Source: DASZBX01 sp035943635 (GTDB lineage Bacteria; Actinomycetota; Actinomycetes; Streptomycetales; Catenulisporaceae). From it: 64,000 nt of DNA. The first letter of the stretch is position 1; each line of letters opens with the position of its first letter. Shown here one piece after another: positions 37,238-46,163 of the stretch. The position numbers and the translations under genes were made by a program. A model generated the notes under the pieces. The model did not search any database. It saw only the letters and a list, made by a program, of their open reading frames with translations, and was not told where the DNA came from. Location of the stretch: assembly GCA_035943635.1 (NCBI GenBank), contig DASZBX010000050.1, forward strand, positions 1 through 64,000, given 5' to 3'.

Positions 37238-38554
37238 GTGTCTGATCCTTATGAGCCGTATGGGCAGCCTGCGAATCCGGCCGGCGGGCAGAACCCCTAT
37301 GGGCACAATCGTGGCTACGGCCCGCCCCGGAACGACCAGTCCGCTCAGCCGCCCGCGCCGCCCGGCCGGCAGCCACCCGGCTACGGACCGCCCGAGCCCG
37401 CGAAGACCGCGACCTACGAGCAGCAGCCGACGATGTACGGCCAGCCGCCCGGGTACGCCGAGCCCGCCCGCACCGCGGCCTTCCAGCCGCCGCCGACCTA
37501 CGGCCAGCCGCCCGGGTACGCCGAGCCCGCCGGATACGGCCCGCCGCCGCACCAGCCGCACCAGCCCCAGCAACACCAGCAGCCCGCGCCCGGCCAGCAG
37601 CAATACGACCAGTACGATCAGTACGGCCAACCGGCCTGGCAGGCTCAGCAAGGCCGGTACGATCCAAGCGGTCAAGGCCAGTACGACCCGCGCGACCAAG
37701 GCCAATACGCCCAGCCGGCTGCCCAATACGACGACTACGGCCAGTACGACCAATACGGTCAGCCGTTGCACCACGGCGACCCCGGCGGTCCGGACGGCCC
37801 CGGCCGCGGTCCGGCCTCGCGTCCGCCCGCGCCGCGTAAGTCCAATCTCGGCCTGATCCTGGCCGGGATCGGGATCTTCGTCGTCGTGGCCGCGGCGACT
37901 GCGACCTTCGTGCTGGTCCGGGGCGACAAGTCCGGCTCGGGGACGAGCGGGGCGCCGGCGGCCAACCAGACGGCCGGCAGCGGCGCGACCGCGGGCCAGG
38001 CGGCGGGCGGCTCGCCGGCGAGCGGCCAGGCCTCGGCCGGCGGGCCGAGCTCGGGCCCGGCGTCGACGGCTTCGGTCAGCGTCGCGTTCAAGTACTCGAC
38101 CGGCCAGTGCGTGGAGATCACCGGGCCCGAGGACAACTCGACCATCGCCGTGGTCACGTGCGACTCCTCTGCCTCCATCCGCAAGATCATCGGGGTTGTG
38201 AGCACCGGCACGAGCGGGAACGCGGTCAACGACCAGTCGCTGTGCCTGCCGTTCAAGTTCGACAGCGACTTCGAGACCTGGGAGCACAACAGCAACGTGC
38301 TCTACTGCCTGTCCTCCACGGACGGCATGCACGACCTGCGCTACGCCGCGGCCGGCGGATGCGTGTACTACACGCCGTCCGCGGGCTCCTACGAAATGGA
38401 CTGCTCCGACTCCAGGGCGAACTACCGTGTGCTGGCCGTGCTCTCCAACACGTCGAGTGCCACAGGGTGCGCCCAGTACAAGGGGTTCACCGAGTACTTC
38501 ACCTCCTCGGCCCAGGACACGCCGCCGTTCGTGGTCTGCGGCGGCAGCAGATAG
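37238..38554 (+). CDS. LppU-like membrane-anchored protein with Pro/Gln/Tyr-rich N-terminus
   Basis: 438 residues from GTG 37238 with AGGGGA eight bases upstream. Residues 1-195 are low-complexity Pro/Gln/Gly/Tyr repeats (GQPPGYAEPA occurs twice, and QYDQYDQYGQ-like motifs follow). One membrane helix lies near 203-225, then an Ala/Gly/Ser linker. The exported domain of about 150 residues begins VSVAFKYSTGQCVEI and holds seven Cys, resembling LppU/SCO3897-type proteins. Tyr/Gln-rich tails of this kind can form condensates or interact with division/envelope proteins (inference). It ends three bases before the convergent HTH gene. Confidence 0.7.
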   Translation: MSDPYEPYGQPANPAGGQNPYGHNRGYGPPRNDQSAQPPAPPGRQPPGYGPPEPAKTATYEQQPTMYGQPPGYAEPARTAAFQPPPTYGQPPGYAEPAGYGPPPHQPHQPQQHQQPAPGQQQYDQYDQYGQPAWQAQQGRYDPSGQGQYDPRDQGQYAQPAAQYDDYGQYDQYGQPLHHGDPGGPDGPGRGPASRPPAPRKSNLGLILAGIGIFVVVAAATATFVLVRGDKSGSGTSGAPAANQTAGSGATAGQAAGGSPASGQASAGGPSSGPASTASVSVAFKYSTGQCVEITGPEDNSTIAVVTCDSSASIRKIIGVVSTGTSGNAVNDQSLCLPFKFDSDFETWEHNSNVLYCLSSTDGMHDLRYAAAGGCVYYTPSAGSYEMDCSDSRANYRVLAVLSNTSSATGCAQYKGFTEYFTSSAQDTPPFVVCGGSR

Positions 38555-38557
38555 CGA

Positions 38558-40042
38558 TCAGGTGACGCTCGGGTAGGCGCAGGCTTTGGATTCGGCGGCG
38601 GTCAGGTCGGCCGCGGCCAGGCTGACCGGTCCGAGCGCGGCCGGATCGGCCGGTTCCAGCATCCGGGCCGCCACGACCGGGGTCGTCGCGGTGCCGCCCA
38701 GGCAGGCGTCCGCGACGATCGGGATCCCGGCCTGGCCGGAGGCGCCGCCGGGCACGGCCGTCTTCAACTGGGCGGTGAAGTACGGCGTGCCCTGGGCGGT
38801 GATCGAGAGCTGATGCCACTGCGGGGTCTCGCCCGGGGCGCCGGGGTAGTACGCGGCGAAGCCGACGATCCAGACCAGGTTTCCGGTGGCCTGCAAGGTG
38901 ATCTCGCCGGTGCCGCCCGCGGTCGGGGCCGCCGCGGCCAGGCTGATCGCCGCGGGCGGCGGCACGGAGCCCGGGCACGGGCTCGGCGTCATCCCGGCCG
39001 GCGGGTCCCCGTGCAACACGGCCGAGGCGACCACCCCGCCGCCGGCCAGTTCGAACCACCGCATGTCCGGGGACCCGGAGTAGCCGCTCTCCACGACCTC
39101 GCCGAGGCAGAACCCGGTGAACCGCAGGGTGCAGCCGGCCGGAACCTGCGCCACGATCGTCGCGGCGGTGGTCGCTCCGGCCCGGACCTTCGTCGCCGGT
39201 TCGTAGGTGACGCCGGTGAATACGCCCGGCGTCGGGGCGGAGGTCGGGCAGGCGATCGGCAGTGCGGTGGCCGAGAGCGTGGGCCCCGGGACCGCGGCGG
39301 TCGGGGCTGCAGCCGGATGGCGCGGCGCGGCCGACCACCAGGCGAGCAGGGCGCCGGCCGTGAGCAGCAACGCCCCGGCGGCGAACGCGGGCCGGCGGAT
39401 CCGGCGGCGGGCGGGCTTCGGGTCGGCGGCTCGGGAATCGGGATCGGTCGCTGTGGTTTCGGTCGCTGCGGTTTCGGCTTCTGGCCCCGTGCGCGTGGCG
39501 TCGACAGCGGCTGTAGCGCCGGTGACGTTAGCCGTGTCCTCGCCTTGGCTCGTGCCGGTAATCGCGGCGCCGGTAGCAGCGGTAGCGCCGGTGACGCTGG
39601 CCGCATCCTCGTCTTCGCCCGCGCCGGTAGCAACGAGTTCGCCGTCTGCTACAGCACTGGATTCGACCTCTGAATCGGCGACGACATCGGCATCGGCATC
39701 CATGGCACCATCAGTACCGCCACTGTCAGCAGCCTGAATATCCTCTGCCCCGCCCCGAGTACCCCCGCGTTCGGCGGCCAGGCGGCGGCTCAACTCCTGC
39801 CGGCGGATCCGCCACGCCTCGGTGTCCCCGCCGCAAGCGCCGACATACGCGAGCGTCACTTCCAGGCTCGGCAGCCGCACCCCTCCGGCGGCGTCGCCCA
39901 GGGTGGTGGCACTGAACCCGGCGGTCTTGGCCAGCGCCCGATAGGTCGGGTTCCCGGCCGCCTCGCGCAGTGCGCGCAGGTCGTGGGCGAAGGCCTGCAC
40001 CGGCCCCTCGGCCGGGTCCACCGGCCGCGGCGTACGCGCCAA
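38558..40042 (-). CDS. Membrane-anchored XRE-type HTH protein with exported C-terminal domain
   Basis: 494 residues. Residues 15-75 form an HTH close to that of actinobacterial nSTAND/WD40 regulators: QAFAHDLRALREAAGNPTYR, LAKTAGFSATTLGDAAGG and LPSLEVTLAYVGACGG. A 140-residue acidic Ala/Thr linker follows, with EDxAxVTGATAA repeated. One membrane helix (~225-245) comes after KPARRRIRRP, then an exported ~240-residue region with a bacterial-SH3-like part and four or more Cys. A transmembrane protein with a cytoplasmic DNA-binding domain could signal directly from the envelope (inference). No known family for the exported part. Confidence 0.75.
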   Translation of the reverse strand: MARTPRPVDPAEGPVQAFAHDLRALREAAGNPTYRALAKTAGFSATTLGDAAGGVRLPSLEVTLAYVGACGGDTEAWRIRRQELSRRLAAERGGTRGGAEDIQAADSGGTDGAMDADADVVADSEVESSAVADGELVATGAGEDEDAASVTGATAATGAAITGTSQGEDTANVTGATAAVDATRTGPEAETAATETTATDPDSRAADPKPARRRIRRPAFAAGALLLTAGALLAWWSAAPRHPAAAPTAAVPGPTLSATALPIACPTSAPTPGVFTGVTYEPATKVRAGATTAATIVAQVPAGCTLRFTGFCLGEVVESGYSGSPDMRWFELAGGGVVASAVLHGDPPAGMTPSPCPGSVPPPAAISLAAAAPTAGGTGEITLQATGNLVWIVGFAAYYPGAPGETPQWHQLSITAQGTPYFTAQLKTAVPGGASGQAGIPIVADACLGGTATTPVVAARMLEPADPAALGPVSLAAADLTAAESKACAYPSVT

Positions 40043-40183
40043 CGCTGCTCCTCGGCTCGACGGTCGCGGCCGGGGCGCCAGGGCGCAGCCGCGGGATGAT
40101 CACCCGCAGCGTACTAGACGAAGCCAGGGCACTCATCACGGAGCCCGAACCCTGGGCCCGCACCGGAATCCGGAACACCCGGG

Positions 40184-40957
40184 CTACGGCTTCGGCCGCC
40201 ACATATAAGGGGTCGTGGTGGTCACCGAGCTCATCCCGAGCCGCTCCAGGATCGGCCGGGAGTCCTCGGTGCAGTCGACCTGGAGGAACTCGTGGCCGCG
40301 CTGCACGGCCAGCTGCGCCCGGTAGGCGACCAGGGCGCGGTAGATCCCGCGGCCGCGCCAGTTCGGGTGGGTCGCCCCGCCCCAGAGCGAGCCGAACCGG
40401 CCCGGGCCGAACCGGATCCGGCCGGAGCAGAGCAGGTCCGGCCCGGCCTCCGCCACGACCACCACCGCCCCGATCGCGATCTCCTCGGCCAGCCGGCCGA
40501 CCCGGCGGCTGTGGTCCCCGCCGTAGACCAGGCCGGACAGGTCCGCGATCCGGCGCAGGTCCGCCTCCGCGGTGACCTCGCGCAGCCGCACCCCGGCCGG
40601 CAACCGCGGCGCTGCGGCCAGCGGCGCGGCGAGGCCGACCACCACGGTCTCCCGGTCCGCCGGGTCGAAACCCGCGGCCAGCAGCCGGGCGGTCAGGTCG
40701 GCCGGGGCGTCGTGGGCGTGCGTCTTCCACTCGAACTCCCGGCCGCGGGCGGCGAAGAAGGCGACCTGGCGGGCGATCAGCGCGTCCAGTCCGGCAGCCT
40801 GGAGGCCGCCGAGGTCCCGGTACTCGATCATTCCGGCGCCGTCCGGGCCGACCGTCCGGAACACCGGTCCGTCCTGGTCCAGGGTGCTGCCGGGGCCGAC
40901 TTCGGGCGACACCGCGCGGACCTCGTCGTCATACGCGCGCAGAAGATCGACAGTCAT
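40184..40957 (-). CDS. GNAT-family N-acetyltransferase
   Basis: 257 residues from the ATG at 40957. The GNAT fold is in the C-terminal half: LRRIADLSGLVYGG, GAVVVVAEAGPDLLCSGRIRF, then the acetyl-CoA motif A region ATHPNWRGRGIYRALVAYR (RGRGIY) and QVDCTEDSRPILERLGM. The N-terminal ~110 residues are more divergent and may set specificity. Acceptor unknown. The mobile element at 41019-41212 is inserted about 60 bases upstream of its start and may have altered its promoter. Confidence 0.88.
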   Translation of the reverse strand: MTVDLLRAYDDEVRAVSPEVGPGSTLDQDGPVFRTVGPDGAGMIEYRDLGGLQAAGLDALIARQVAFFAARGREFEWKTHAHDAPADLTARLLAAGFDPADRETVVVGLAAPLAAAPRLPAGVRLREVTAEADLRRIADLSGLVYGGDHSRRVGRLAEEIAIGAVVVVAEAGPDLLCSGRIRFGPGRFGSLWGGATHPNWRGRGIYRALVAYRAQLAVQRGHEFLQVDCTEDSRPILERLGMSSVTTTTPYMWRPKP

Positions 40958-41014
40958 GGCGGCCAGGCTATGGCACCCGCGGCCCGGCCGCACCACGTTT
41001 TCCCCGCCGGCCTC

Positions 41015-41216
41015 CTAGGCAGTGTTGGGGAATGTCTCAAGGCGCGAATCCGGTGATCGCCGTCGCCTGGCCGCACCGCACGCAACGGCGCAGACGACCG
41101 AGTATGAGCCGTCCCGTGCGGCGCGCCCATGCTCGGCGCTGACCAGATTCGCCGCACCTACCAGCACAAACCGACGGTCATGCCGTGGCCTTGACACATT
41201 CCCAAACACTGCCTAG
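41015..41216. mobile_element. Complete 194-bp MITE-like element with CTAG duplication, copy 2
   Basis: The element spans 41019-41212. Its 25-bp terminal inverted repeats (GCAGTGTTGGGGAATGTCTCAAGGC and its partner) differ at only two positions and are flanked by CTAG at 41015-41018 and 41213-41216. It encodes no transposase. Positions 41019-41154 are nearly identical to the inverted copy at 1-136, so one or both copies moved recently. The size, inverted repeats and four-base duplication fit a miniature element mobilised by an IS5-like transposase (inference). Confidence 0.85.
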
Positions 41217-41217
41217 G

Positions 41218-41697
41218 TCAGCTGTTCGCGTCCCGGACGGCCTCGCGCAGCTGCTCCTTGAACGCGTTCCCGGCCGGGTCGTCGCCGAGCGCCACGTGCA
41301 GCGACGCGGCCTCGGTGCCGTTGGACCAGCGGGTGAACACCGACACGCCGGTGTCGATGGTCAGCTGCGGCAGGTCCTGTTCCACCGTCATGTCGTCCAG
41401 CCGCCCGGACTGGGCCACCACCCGTTCGGTCTCCAGATCCGCGACCACGACGAGCAGGTGCAGGGGCAGCAGCACCGCGGCGGTCAGCGTCTCGTGCGGC
41501 CCGGCGGCCCGGCCCAGGCTGAACCGGCCCGGGCGCCGGCGCGGCACGCTGCGGGTCTGCACGCTCGCGGTCGCCTTGCCGGCCACGTCGCCGAGCGAGT
41601 CCCGTTCGGCCCGGGCGAGCAGGGACGCGAGCAACCGGGGATCGAGCGCTTCGACGGCGCAGACGCCACTGGTGCGGTCATATAACTGTTCCGGCAT
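41218..41697 (-). CDS. Hypothetical protein divergent from the VWA/PP2C/kinase genes
   Basis: 159 residues, start ATG 41697, stop one base beyond the element's CTAG. A helical, charged N-terminus (PRLLASLLARAERDSLGDVA) precedes a beta-rich middle with LTAAVLLPLHLLVVVADLET and a C-terminal helix GNAFKEQLREAVRDAN. The strand-rich block ending in one helix recalls a PH-like fold, but that is a guess. No family recognised. It is divergently placed 318 bases from the triad and could share its regulation. Confidence 0.65.
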   Translation of the reverse strand: MPEQLYDRTSGVCAVEALDPRLLASLLARAERDSLGDVAGKATASVQTRSVPRRRPGRFSLGRAAGPHETLTAAVLLPLHLLVVVADLETERVVAQSGRLDDMTVEQDLPQLTIDTGVSVFTRWSNGTEAASLHVALGDDPAGNAFKEQLREAVRDANS

Positions 41698-42015
41698 GTA
41701 TATATGCTTACCACGAAGACTGCCGGAAGAGCCGGGATTCGTGCCGCAAGCCGCCGCCTACCACCGTTCCCGGCCCGCGCCGGGCCGCAGACCGCCGAAG
41801 TCCGCCGCGGACCCGGCCGGCCGGCCGGTTCCGGCCCGCCCGCTGCGCTCCGCCCGGCCGCCTGTCAGGTGTTTGATGAACGGCCGCGCCCGGCCGGTCC
41901 CGGACAACCGCACTGCCGCCGCTTGCGTCCTATAGTGGAGTCACAGCCGTGGGCCGGGACCGCCGTTCCGGCCTCAGGAACACCGGTCCGATCCGGACCG
42001 GGTTGGGAGACTTCG
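41698..42015. other. Promoter region of the VWA/PP2C/kinase triad
   Basis: 318 bases. A TATAGT hexamer at 41931-41936 is a good -10 candidate for the triad, giving a leader of roughly 70 bases; no matching -35 is clear. AT-rich ATATAT at the left end (41697-41705) probably belongs to the minus-strand gene's promoter. An open frame across the region is the 5' extension of the VWA frame and lacks conserved sequence. Confidence 0.45.
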
Positions 42016-42855
42016 GTGCCGTATTCCGCAGAGATCAGCCGCTCCAATCCAGCCTGCGTCATCTTCCTGATCGACCAGTCCGCGTCGATGCAGGACCCGA
42101 TCGGTGGCGAGAACCCCGGGCGCAAGGCCGACGTGGTCGCCGACGCGATCAACCGGCTGCTGACCGAGCTGTCGGTCAAGTGCGCCAAGGAGGACGGCGT
42201 CCGGGACTACTTCCACGTGGCCGTGATCGGCTACGGCCACACCACCGTGGAGTCCGCCTTCAGCGGGGTGCTCTCCGGCCGGGACCTGGTCCCGCTCAGC
42301 CAGGTCGCGGACAACCCGGCCCGGATCGAGGAGCGCAACAAGAAGGTCCCGGACGGGGCCGGCGGCCTGGTCGAGTCCACCGTGCGCTTCCCGGTCTGGC
42401 TCGACCCCAAGGCGAACGGCGGCACCCCGATGGTCCGGGCCCTGACCTACGCCGCGGACCTGGTCGACGGCTGGCTGGCCGCGCACCCCGGCGGCTTCCC
42501 GCCGATCGTGCTGAACCTGTCCGACGGCGAGGCCACCGACGGGGACCTGATCGCCGCGGCCGCCGGGCTGACCGCCAAGGCCAGCTCGGACGGCGGCGTG
42601 CTGCTGTTCAACCTGCACGTCTCGGGGTCCGGCGGCACCCCGGCCGAGTTCCCCGACTCCGACCAGTCCCTGCCCGACCAGCACGCCCGGGCCCTGTTCA
42701 ACGCGTCCAGCCCGCTGCCGCCGACCATGCGCGGGTACGCCGCCTCCCAGGGCAAGGAGGTGACCGAGGCGACCCGCGGCTTCGTCTACAACGCGGACAT
42801 CGCCGCGGTCGTCCAGTTCCTGGAGATCGGTACCCGAGCCACCGACCTGCGGTGA
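42016..42855 (+). CDS. VWA-domain protein (TerY/YegL-like)
   Basis: 279 residues from GTG 42016 with GGGAG upstream. It is a single von Willebrand factor A domain with a full metal-binding MIDAS: FLIDQSASM (Asp20, Ser22, Ser24), Thr in NGGTPMVRAL, and Asp in LNLSDGEATD. No signal peptide or membrane helix, so it is cytoplasmic. It matches the TerY/YegL kind, where it is encoded next to a PP2C-like phosphatase and a kinase, exactly as here. It probably acts as the metal-dependent scaffold of that switch. The stop overlaps the next start (TGATG). Confidence 0.88.
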   Translation: MPYSAEISRSNPACVIFLIDQSASMQDPIGGENPGRKADVVADAINRLLTELSVKCAKEDGVRDYFHVAVIGYGHTTVESAFSGVLSGRDLVPLSQVADNPARIEERNKKVPDGAGGLVESTVRFPVWLDPKANGGTPMVRALTYAADLVDGWLAAHPGGFPPIVLNLSDGEATDGDLIAAAAGLTAKASSDGGVLLFNLHVSGSGGTPAEFPDSDQSLPDQHARALFNASSPLPPTMRGYAASQGKEVTEATRGFVYNADIAAVVQFLEIGTRATDLR

Positions 42856-43784
42856 TGCGCGGCCCCTACGTCGACCGCTACCTGGTGCCCAAGCGCGGCA
42901 ACAGCATGGCGCAGTGCGAGGACGCGATCGACCTGTCCCCGGCGGTGGAACCGGGCCGCCGGGCTCCCGGGGCGTTCGCCGCAGCGGTCTGCGACGGCGC
43001 CTCGGAGAGCATCCTGGCCGGGCCCTGGGCCGGGCAGCTGGCCGCGTCGGTGGTCCGCCGCGCACTGGCCCAGCCCGGGCTGGCCGCCCGGCCGGAGGGG
43101 CTGGCCGAGGCGATCGGCGAGGCCGTGGACGCCTGGGCCGGGTGGACCGTGGAGTACGTGGCCGGCCGGGAGGCGTCCGGGCGCCCGATCGCCTGGTACG
43201 AGCAGCCGAAGATCGACCAGGGCGCGTACGCGACGGTCCTGGCCGTGGAGCTGGCCCCGACCCGCCGCCGCGGCCGGCACGCGGACCCGCGCAGCTACGG
43301 CCCGCCCGCGCCGCCGGCCTCGCTCTCCCCGGCCGCCGAGGCCGCCGCGGTGGACGACCTGATGACGGTCGCCCTCGCGGTGACCGAGCCGGTGCAGTGG
43401 ACCTGGCGGGCCGCCGCGCTCGGCGATACCTGCCTGTTCCAGGTCCGGGACGAGCGGCTGATCTGCGCGTTCCCGCTGGACGAGGTCGAGTCCTTCGGCC
43501 TGACCCCGGGCCTGGCCGGCAGCCGCAACCGGGACCGGGCCAAGCTGGCCGAGCACACCGAGCAGGCGGCCGGCTGGTGCGTGCCCGGAGACCAGGTGTT
43601 CCTGGCCACCGACGCCCTGGCCGCCTGGTTCCTGGCCGAGCACGGCCGGGGCCTGCGGCCCTGGATGCTGCTGCGCGACTTCGCCGGGCGCAACGAGGAG
43701 TTCGCGCCCTGGGTCGAGCGCGAGCGCGAGGAACACCGGATGCGCGACGACGACGTCGCCCTGGTCCACATCGACTTCGGATAA
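42855..43784 (+). CDS. PP2C-like protein phosphatase (YegK-like)
   Basis: 309 residues from ATG 42855. The order of motifs fits a divergent PP2C: MAQCEDAIDLSPA at the N-terminus (with acidic metal ligands), AAAVCDGASESILAGPWA, GAYATVLAVEL, AALGDTCLFQVRD and DQVFLATDALAAWFL, ending DDVALVHIDF. The metal-binding Asp of CDGAS and the Asp of FLATD are kept, so it may be active. An insertion of about 40 Pro/Ala-rich residues separates two core strands. It should remove phosphates placed by the kinase encoded next. Confidence 0.85.
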   Translation: MRGPYVDRYLVPKRGNSMAQCEDAIDLSPAVEPGRRAPGAFAAAVCDGASESILAGPWAGQLAASVVRRALAQPGLAARPEGLAEAIGEAVDAWAGWTVEYVAGREASGRPIAWYEQPKIDQGAYATVLAVELAPTRRRGRHADPRSYGPPAPPASLSPAAEAAAVDDLMTVALAVTEPVQWTWRAAALGDTCLFQVRDERLICAFPLDEVESFGLTPGLAGSRNRDRAKLAEHTEQAAGWCVPGDQVFLATDALAAWFLAEHGRGLRPWMLLRDFAGRNEEFAPWVEREREEHRMRDDDVALVHIDFG

Positions 43785-43789
43785 CGGCC

Positions 43790-46081
43790 GTGCCCGGACC
43801 TCAGCGGACGGGGCCGCGTACCCGGCCGGACGCCTTCCCCACCGGCGGCCGCTACGTGGAGGCCCTCCAGCACACCCGGTTGTGCTTCCAGGACCCGGTG
43901 CTGCGCGAGGCCGTGGTCACCCTGGACCGGCTCGGCATGCCCCGGCCGATCTCCGGGAACTTCGCCTCGGTATTCGCCCTGACCGAGCCGGGCGGGCGCC
44001 GCTACGCGGTCAAGTGCTTCACCCAGAACGTCACCGACCAGCAGAAGCGGTACAACGCGATCAGCCGCCGGCTGGCCGAACTGGACCCGGCGGCGCTGTC
44101 CCAGCCGTGGAAGATGGAGTTCGAGTACCTCGACGACGGCATCCTGGTCGACGGTTTCCGCTGGCCGATCCTGAAGATGGCGTGGATGGACGGCGTCGGG
44201 CTGCTGCGCTGGCTGGAGCAGAACTACCACGAGCCGGGCCTCGTCGCGCAGGTCGCGGACCGGTTCCTGCGCCTGGTCCTGGACCTGGAGTCGGCCGGGG
44301 TCGCGCACGGCGACCTGCAGCACGGCAACCTGCTGGTGGCCCCGGACAACACCCTGCGGCTGGTCGACTACGACGGCATGTACGTCGGGGCCCTGGCCGG
44401 GCTGCGGGCGGCCGAGGAGGGCCACCGGCACTACCAGTCGCCCAAGCGGCACGCCGAGGACTTCGGCCCGGCGATGGACCGCTTCTCGGCCTGGCTGATC
44501 TACCTCTCGCTGCAGCTGCTCGCGCACGACCCGGGCCTGTGGCCGCGGCTGCACGACTCGGACGGGGAGTTCCTGCTGCTGGAGCAGAGCGACTTCGCCG
44601 AGCCGGGCTCGTCCCTGCGGCTGTCCGCGCTGGAGAGCTCCAGCCCGCTCGGCCGGGCCGCCGCCGACCACATCAGAGGGCTGACCGCCACGCCGCTGGC
44701 CGGGCTGCCGGTGCTGGACCCGGTCGCCGCGACCCGGCTGGCCCAGGCCGCCCAGAACGCGGCCCTGTCCCGGACCGGCGCCGGCCTGAGCAGCAGCGCG
44801 ACCTGGATCCTGGGCGGCGCCGGCAGCAACCCGGCGGCCGGCGGAGCCACCGGTCTCGGCGCGACGGCGAACGGGCGCACCGGCCTGTCCGGGACGCTCG
44901 GCGGCAGTAGCAATACCCTGCCGGCCTGGATCACCGACCACGTGGCCGCGGCGCCGGCCCAGCTGCCGCAGGTCGAGGTGACTCCGTTCGCCAGACTGCG
45001 GATCTTCGACATCCTGTGCCTCGTGCTGAGCGTCGGCACGGTCCTGGCCGCCGTGCTGCTGGCCGAGTCCGGTACCGTCGCCACGGTCCTGGCCGCGCTG
45101 CTCGGCGTCACGGCCCTGCCGTGGCTGGACCTCGGCCGCCGGTTCCGGCCCGAGGTCAAGGCCCTGCGACGGTACCGGCGCGACTACGCCCGGCTGCGTC
45201 GGCGCAACGTCGACCTCGAAGAGCAGTTGGCCGCGATCGACCGGCAGGCCGTGGACGCCGAGGCCGCCCGCGGCCGGCACCGGGTCGCGCTGACCGAGCA
45301 GCGCAAGCAGCTCAGTGTGCTGCGAGCCCAGCAGATCGCCGAGGTGGACCGCGAGTGCGCCGTGCAGCTGGCCGCCGCGACCCAGGAGCTGGCCGCCCTG
45401 GACGTGCGGCTCCGGGAGCAGATAGCCCAGCAGCTGATGGTGGTGCGCCAGGCGTACATCGCGGCCGAGATGGCCAAGTACCGGATCGAACCGGCCGTCC
45501 GCGCCCTGCCCGACCTCGGCCGCGGGGCCGCGGACAAGCTGATCGCGGCGGGCATCCACAGCGCCGCGGACTTCGTCGGCATCCGCCTGGTGGTCAGCGG
45601 GCGCTACTCCTCGAAGACGGCCTACTTCATCCTGCGCAACGGCCGCGAGGTGCGGATCTCCTCGTTCAACGAGCACCGCGCCCGGGTGCTGGAGAACTGG
45701 CGCCGCCAGGTCGAGGCCCGGGCCATGGTCGGCGCGCCGACCGCGCTGGACCCGGCCCGCGAGGCGGTGCTGCGGCGCAGCCAGCGCGAACGCACCGACT
45801 TCTGGCGCACCCGGCGCACCGCGGTCGAGGCCGTGGCCAAGCACAAGCGCGAGGTGGTCAACCGGGACACCGCCCGGACCGACGCGGACCTGTCCGCGCA
45901 GCTGAACGCGCTGACCCTGGCCGACAGCCAGGCCAGTCGGCAGCAGGAGTCCTGGCGCCGCCCGGTGGAGTTCGCCCTGGCCGACTCCCGCGCCGTCGCC
46001 GACGCCTACTGGCAGGGGCTGCGCGCGGCGCGCGTCGTGTCGTTCTGGCGCTACCTGCTGCTGTTGTTCATCGGCTGGTGA
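43790..46081 (+). CDS. Membrane-anchored protein kinase with coiled coil and helix-hairpin-helix (YegI-like)
   Basis: 763 residues from GTG 43790. Residues 30-300 form a protein-kinase-like domain: GNFASVFAL (Gly loop), YAVKCF (Lys), catalytic loop HGDLQHGN (Asp175) and LVDYDG replacing DFG. A Gly/Ala linker is followed by two membrane helices (~404-450), a long coiled coil (~465-560), and a helix-hairpin-helix PDLGRGAADKLIAAGIHSAADF (~573-600) of the type that binds DNA, as in E. coli YegI. The C-terminus ends with a hydrophobic RYLLLLFIGW. Gene order VWA-phosphatase-kinase matches the TerY-P triad. Confidence 0.88.
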   Translation: MPGPQRTGPRTRPDAFPTGGRYVEALQHTRLCFQDPVLREAVVTLDRLGMPRPISGNFASVFALTEPGGRRYAVKCFTQNVTDQQKRYNAISRRLAELDPAALSQPWKMEFEYLDDGILVDGFRWPILKMAWMDGVGLLRWLEQNYHEPGLVAQVADRFLRLVLDLESAGVAHGDLQHGNLLVAPDNTLRLVDYDGMYVGALAGLRAAEEGHRHYQSPKRHAEDFGPAMDRFSAWLIYLSLQLLAHDPGLWPRLHDSDGEFLLLEQSDFAEPGSSLRLSALESSSPLGRAAADHIRGLTATPLAGLPVLDPVAATRLAQAAQNAALSRTGAGLSSSATWILGGAGSNPAAGGATGLGATANGRTGLSGTLGGSSNTLPAWITDHVAAAPAQLPQVEVTPFARLRIFDILCLVLSVGTVLAAVLLAESGTVATVLAALLGVTALPWLDLGRRFRPEVKALRRYRRDYARLRRRNVDLEEQLAAIDRQAVDAEAARGRHRVALTEQRKQLSVLRAQQIAEVDRECAVQLAAATQELAALDVRLREQIAQQLMVVRQAYIAAEMAKYRIEPAVRALPDLGRGAADKLIAAGIHSAADFVGIRLVVSGRYSSKTAYFILRNGREVRISSFNEHRARVLENWRRQVEARAMVGAPTALDPAREAVLRRSQRERTDFWRTRRTAVEAVAKHKREVVNRDTARTDADLSAQLNALTLADSQASRQQESWRRPVEFALADSRAVADAYWQGLRAARVVSFWRYLLLLFIGW

Positions 46082-46163
46082 TCGTCTCCACGCATCGGCC
46101 CGGCGGGCCGGTGATCGGCCTGCGACCTGCGTTTGGGCGGCCCCGGCCGGGTTATCCGGAGGC

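Noticed and set aside
41015..41216. Two short frames on opposite strands inside the mobile element
   Set aside because: Both run from one terminal repeat to the other and resemble each other only at the ends, where the inverted repeats force it.
43295..45844. Long minus-strand frame opposite the kinase gene
   Set aside because: Antisense shadow of the kinase and phosphatase genes; no motifs or ribosome binding site.
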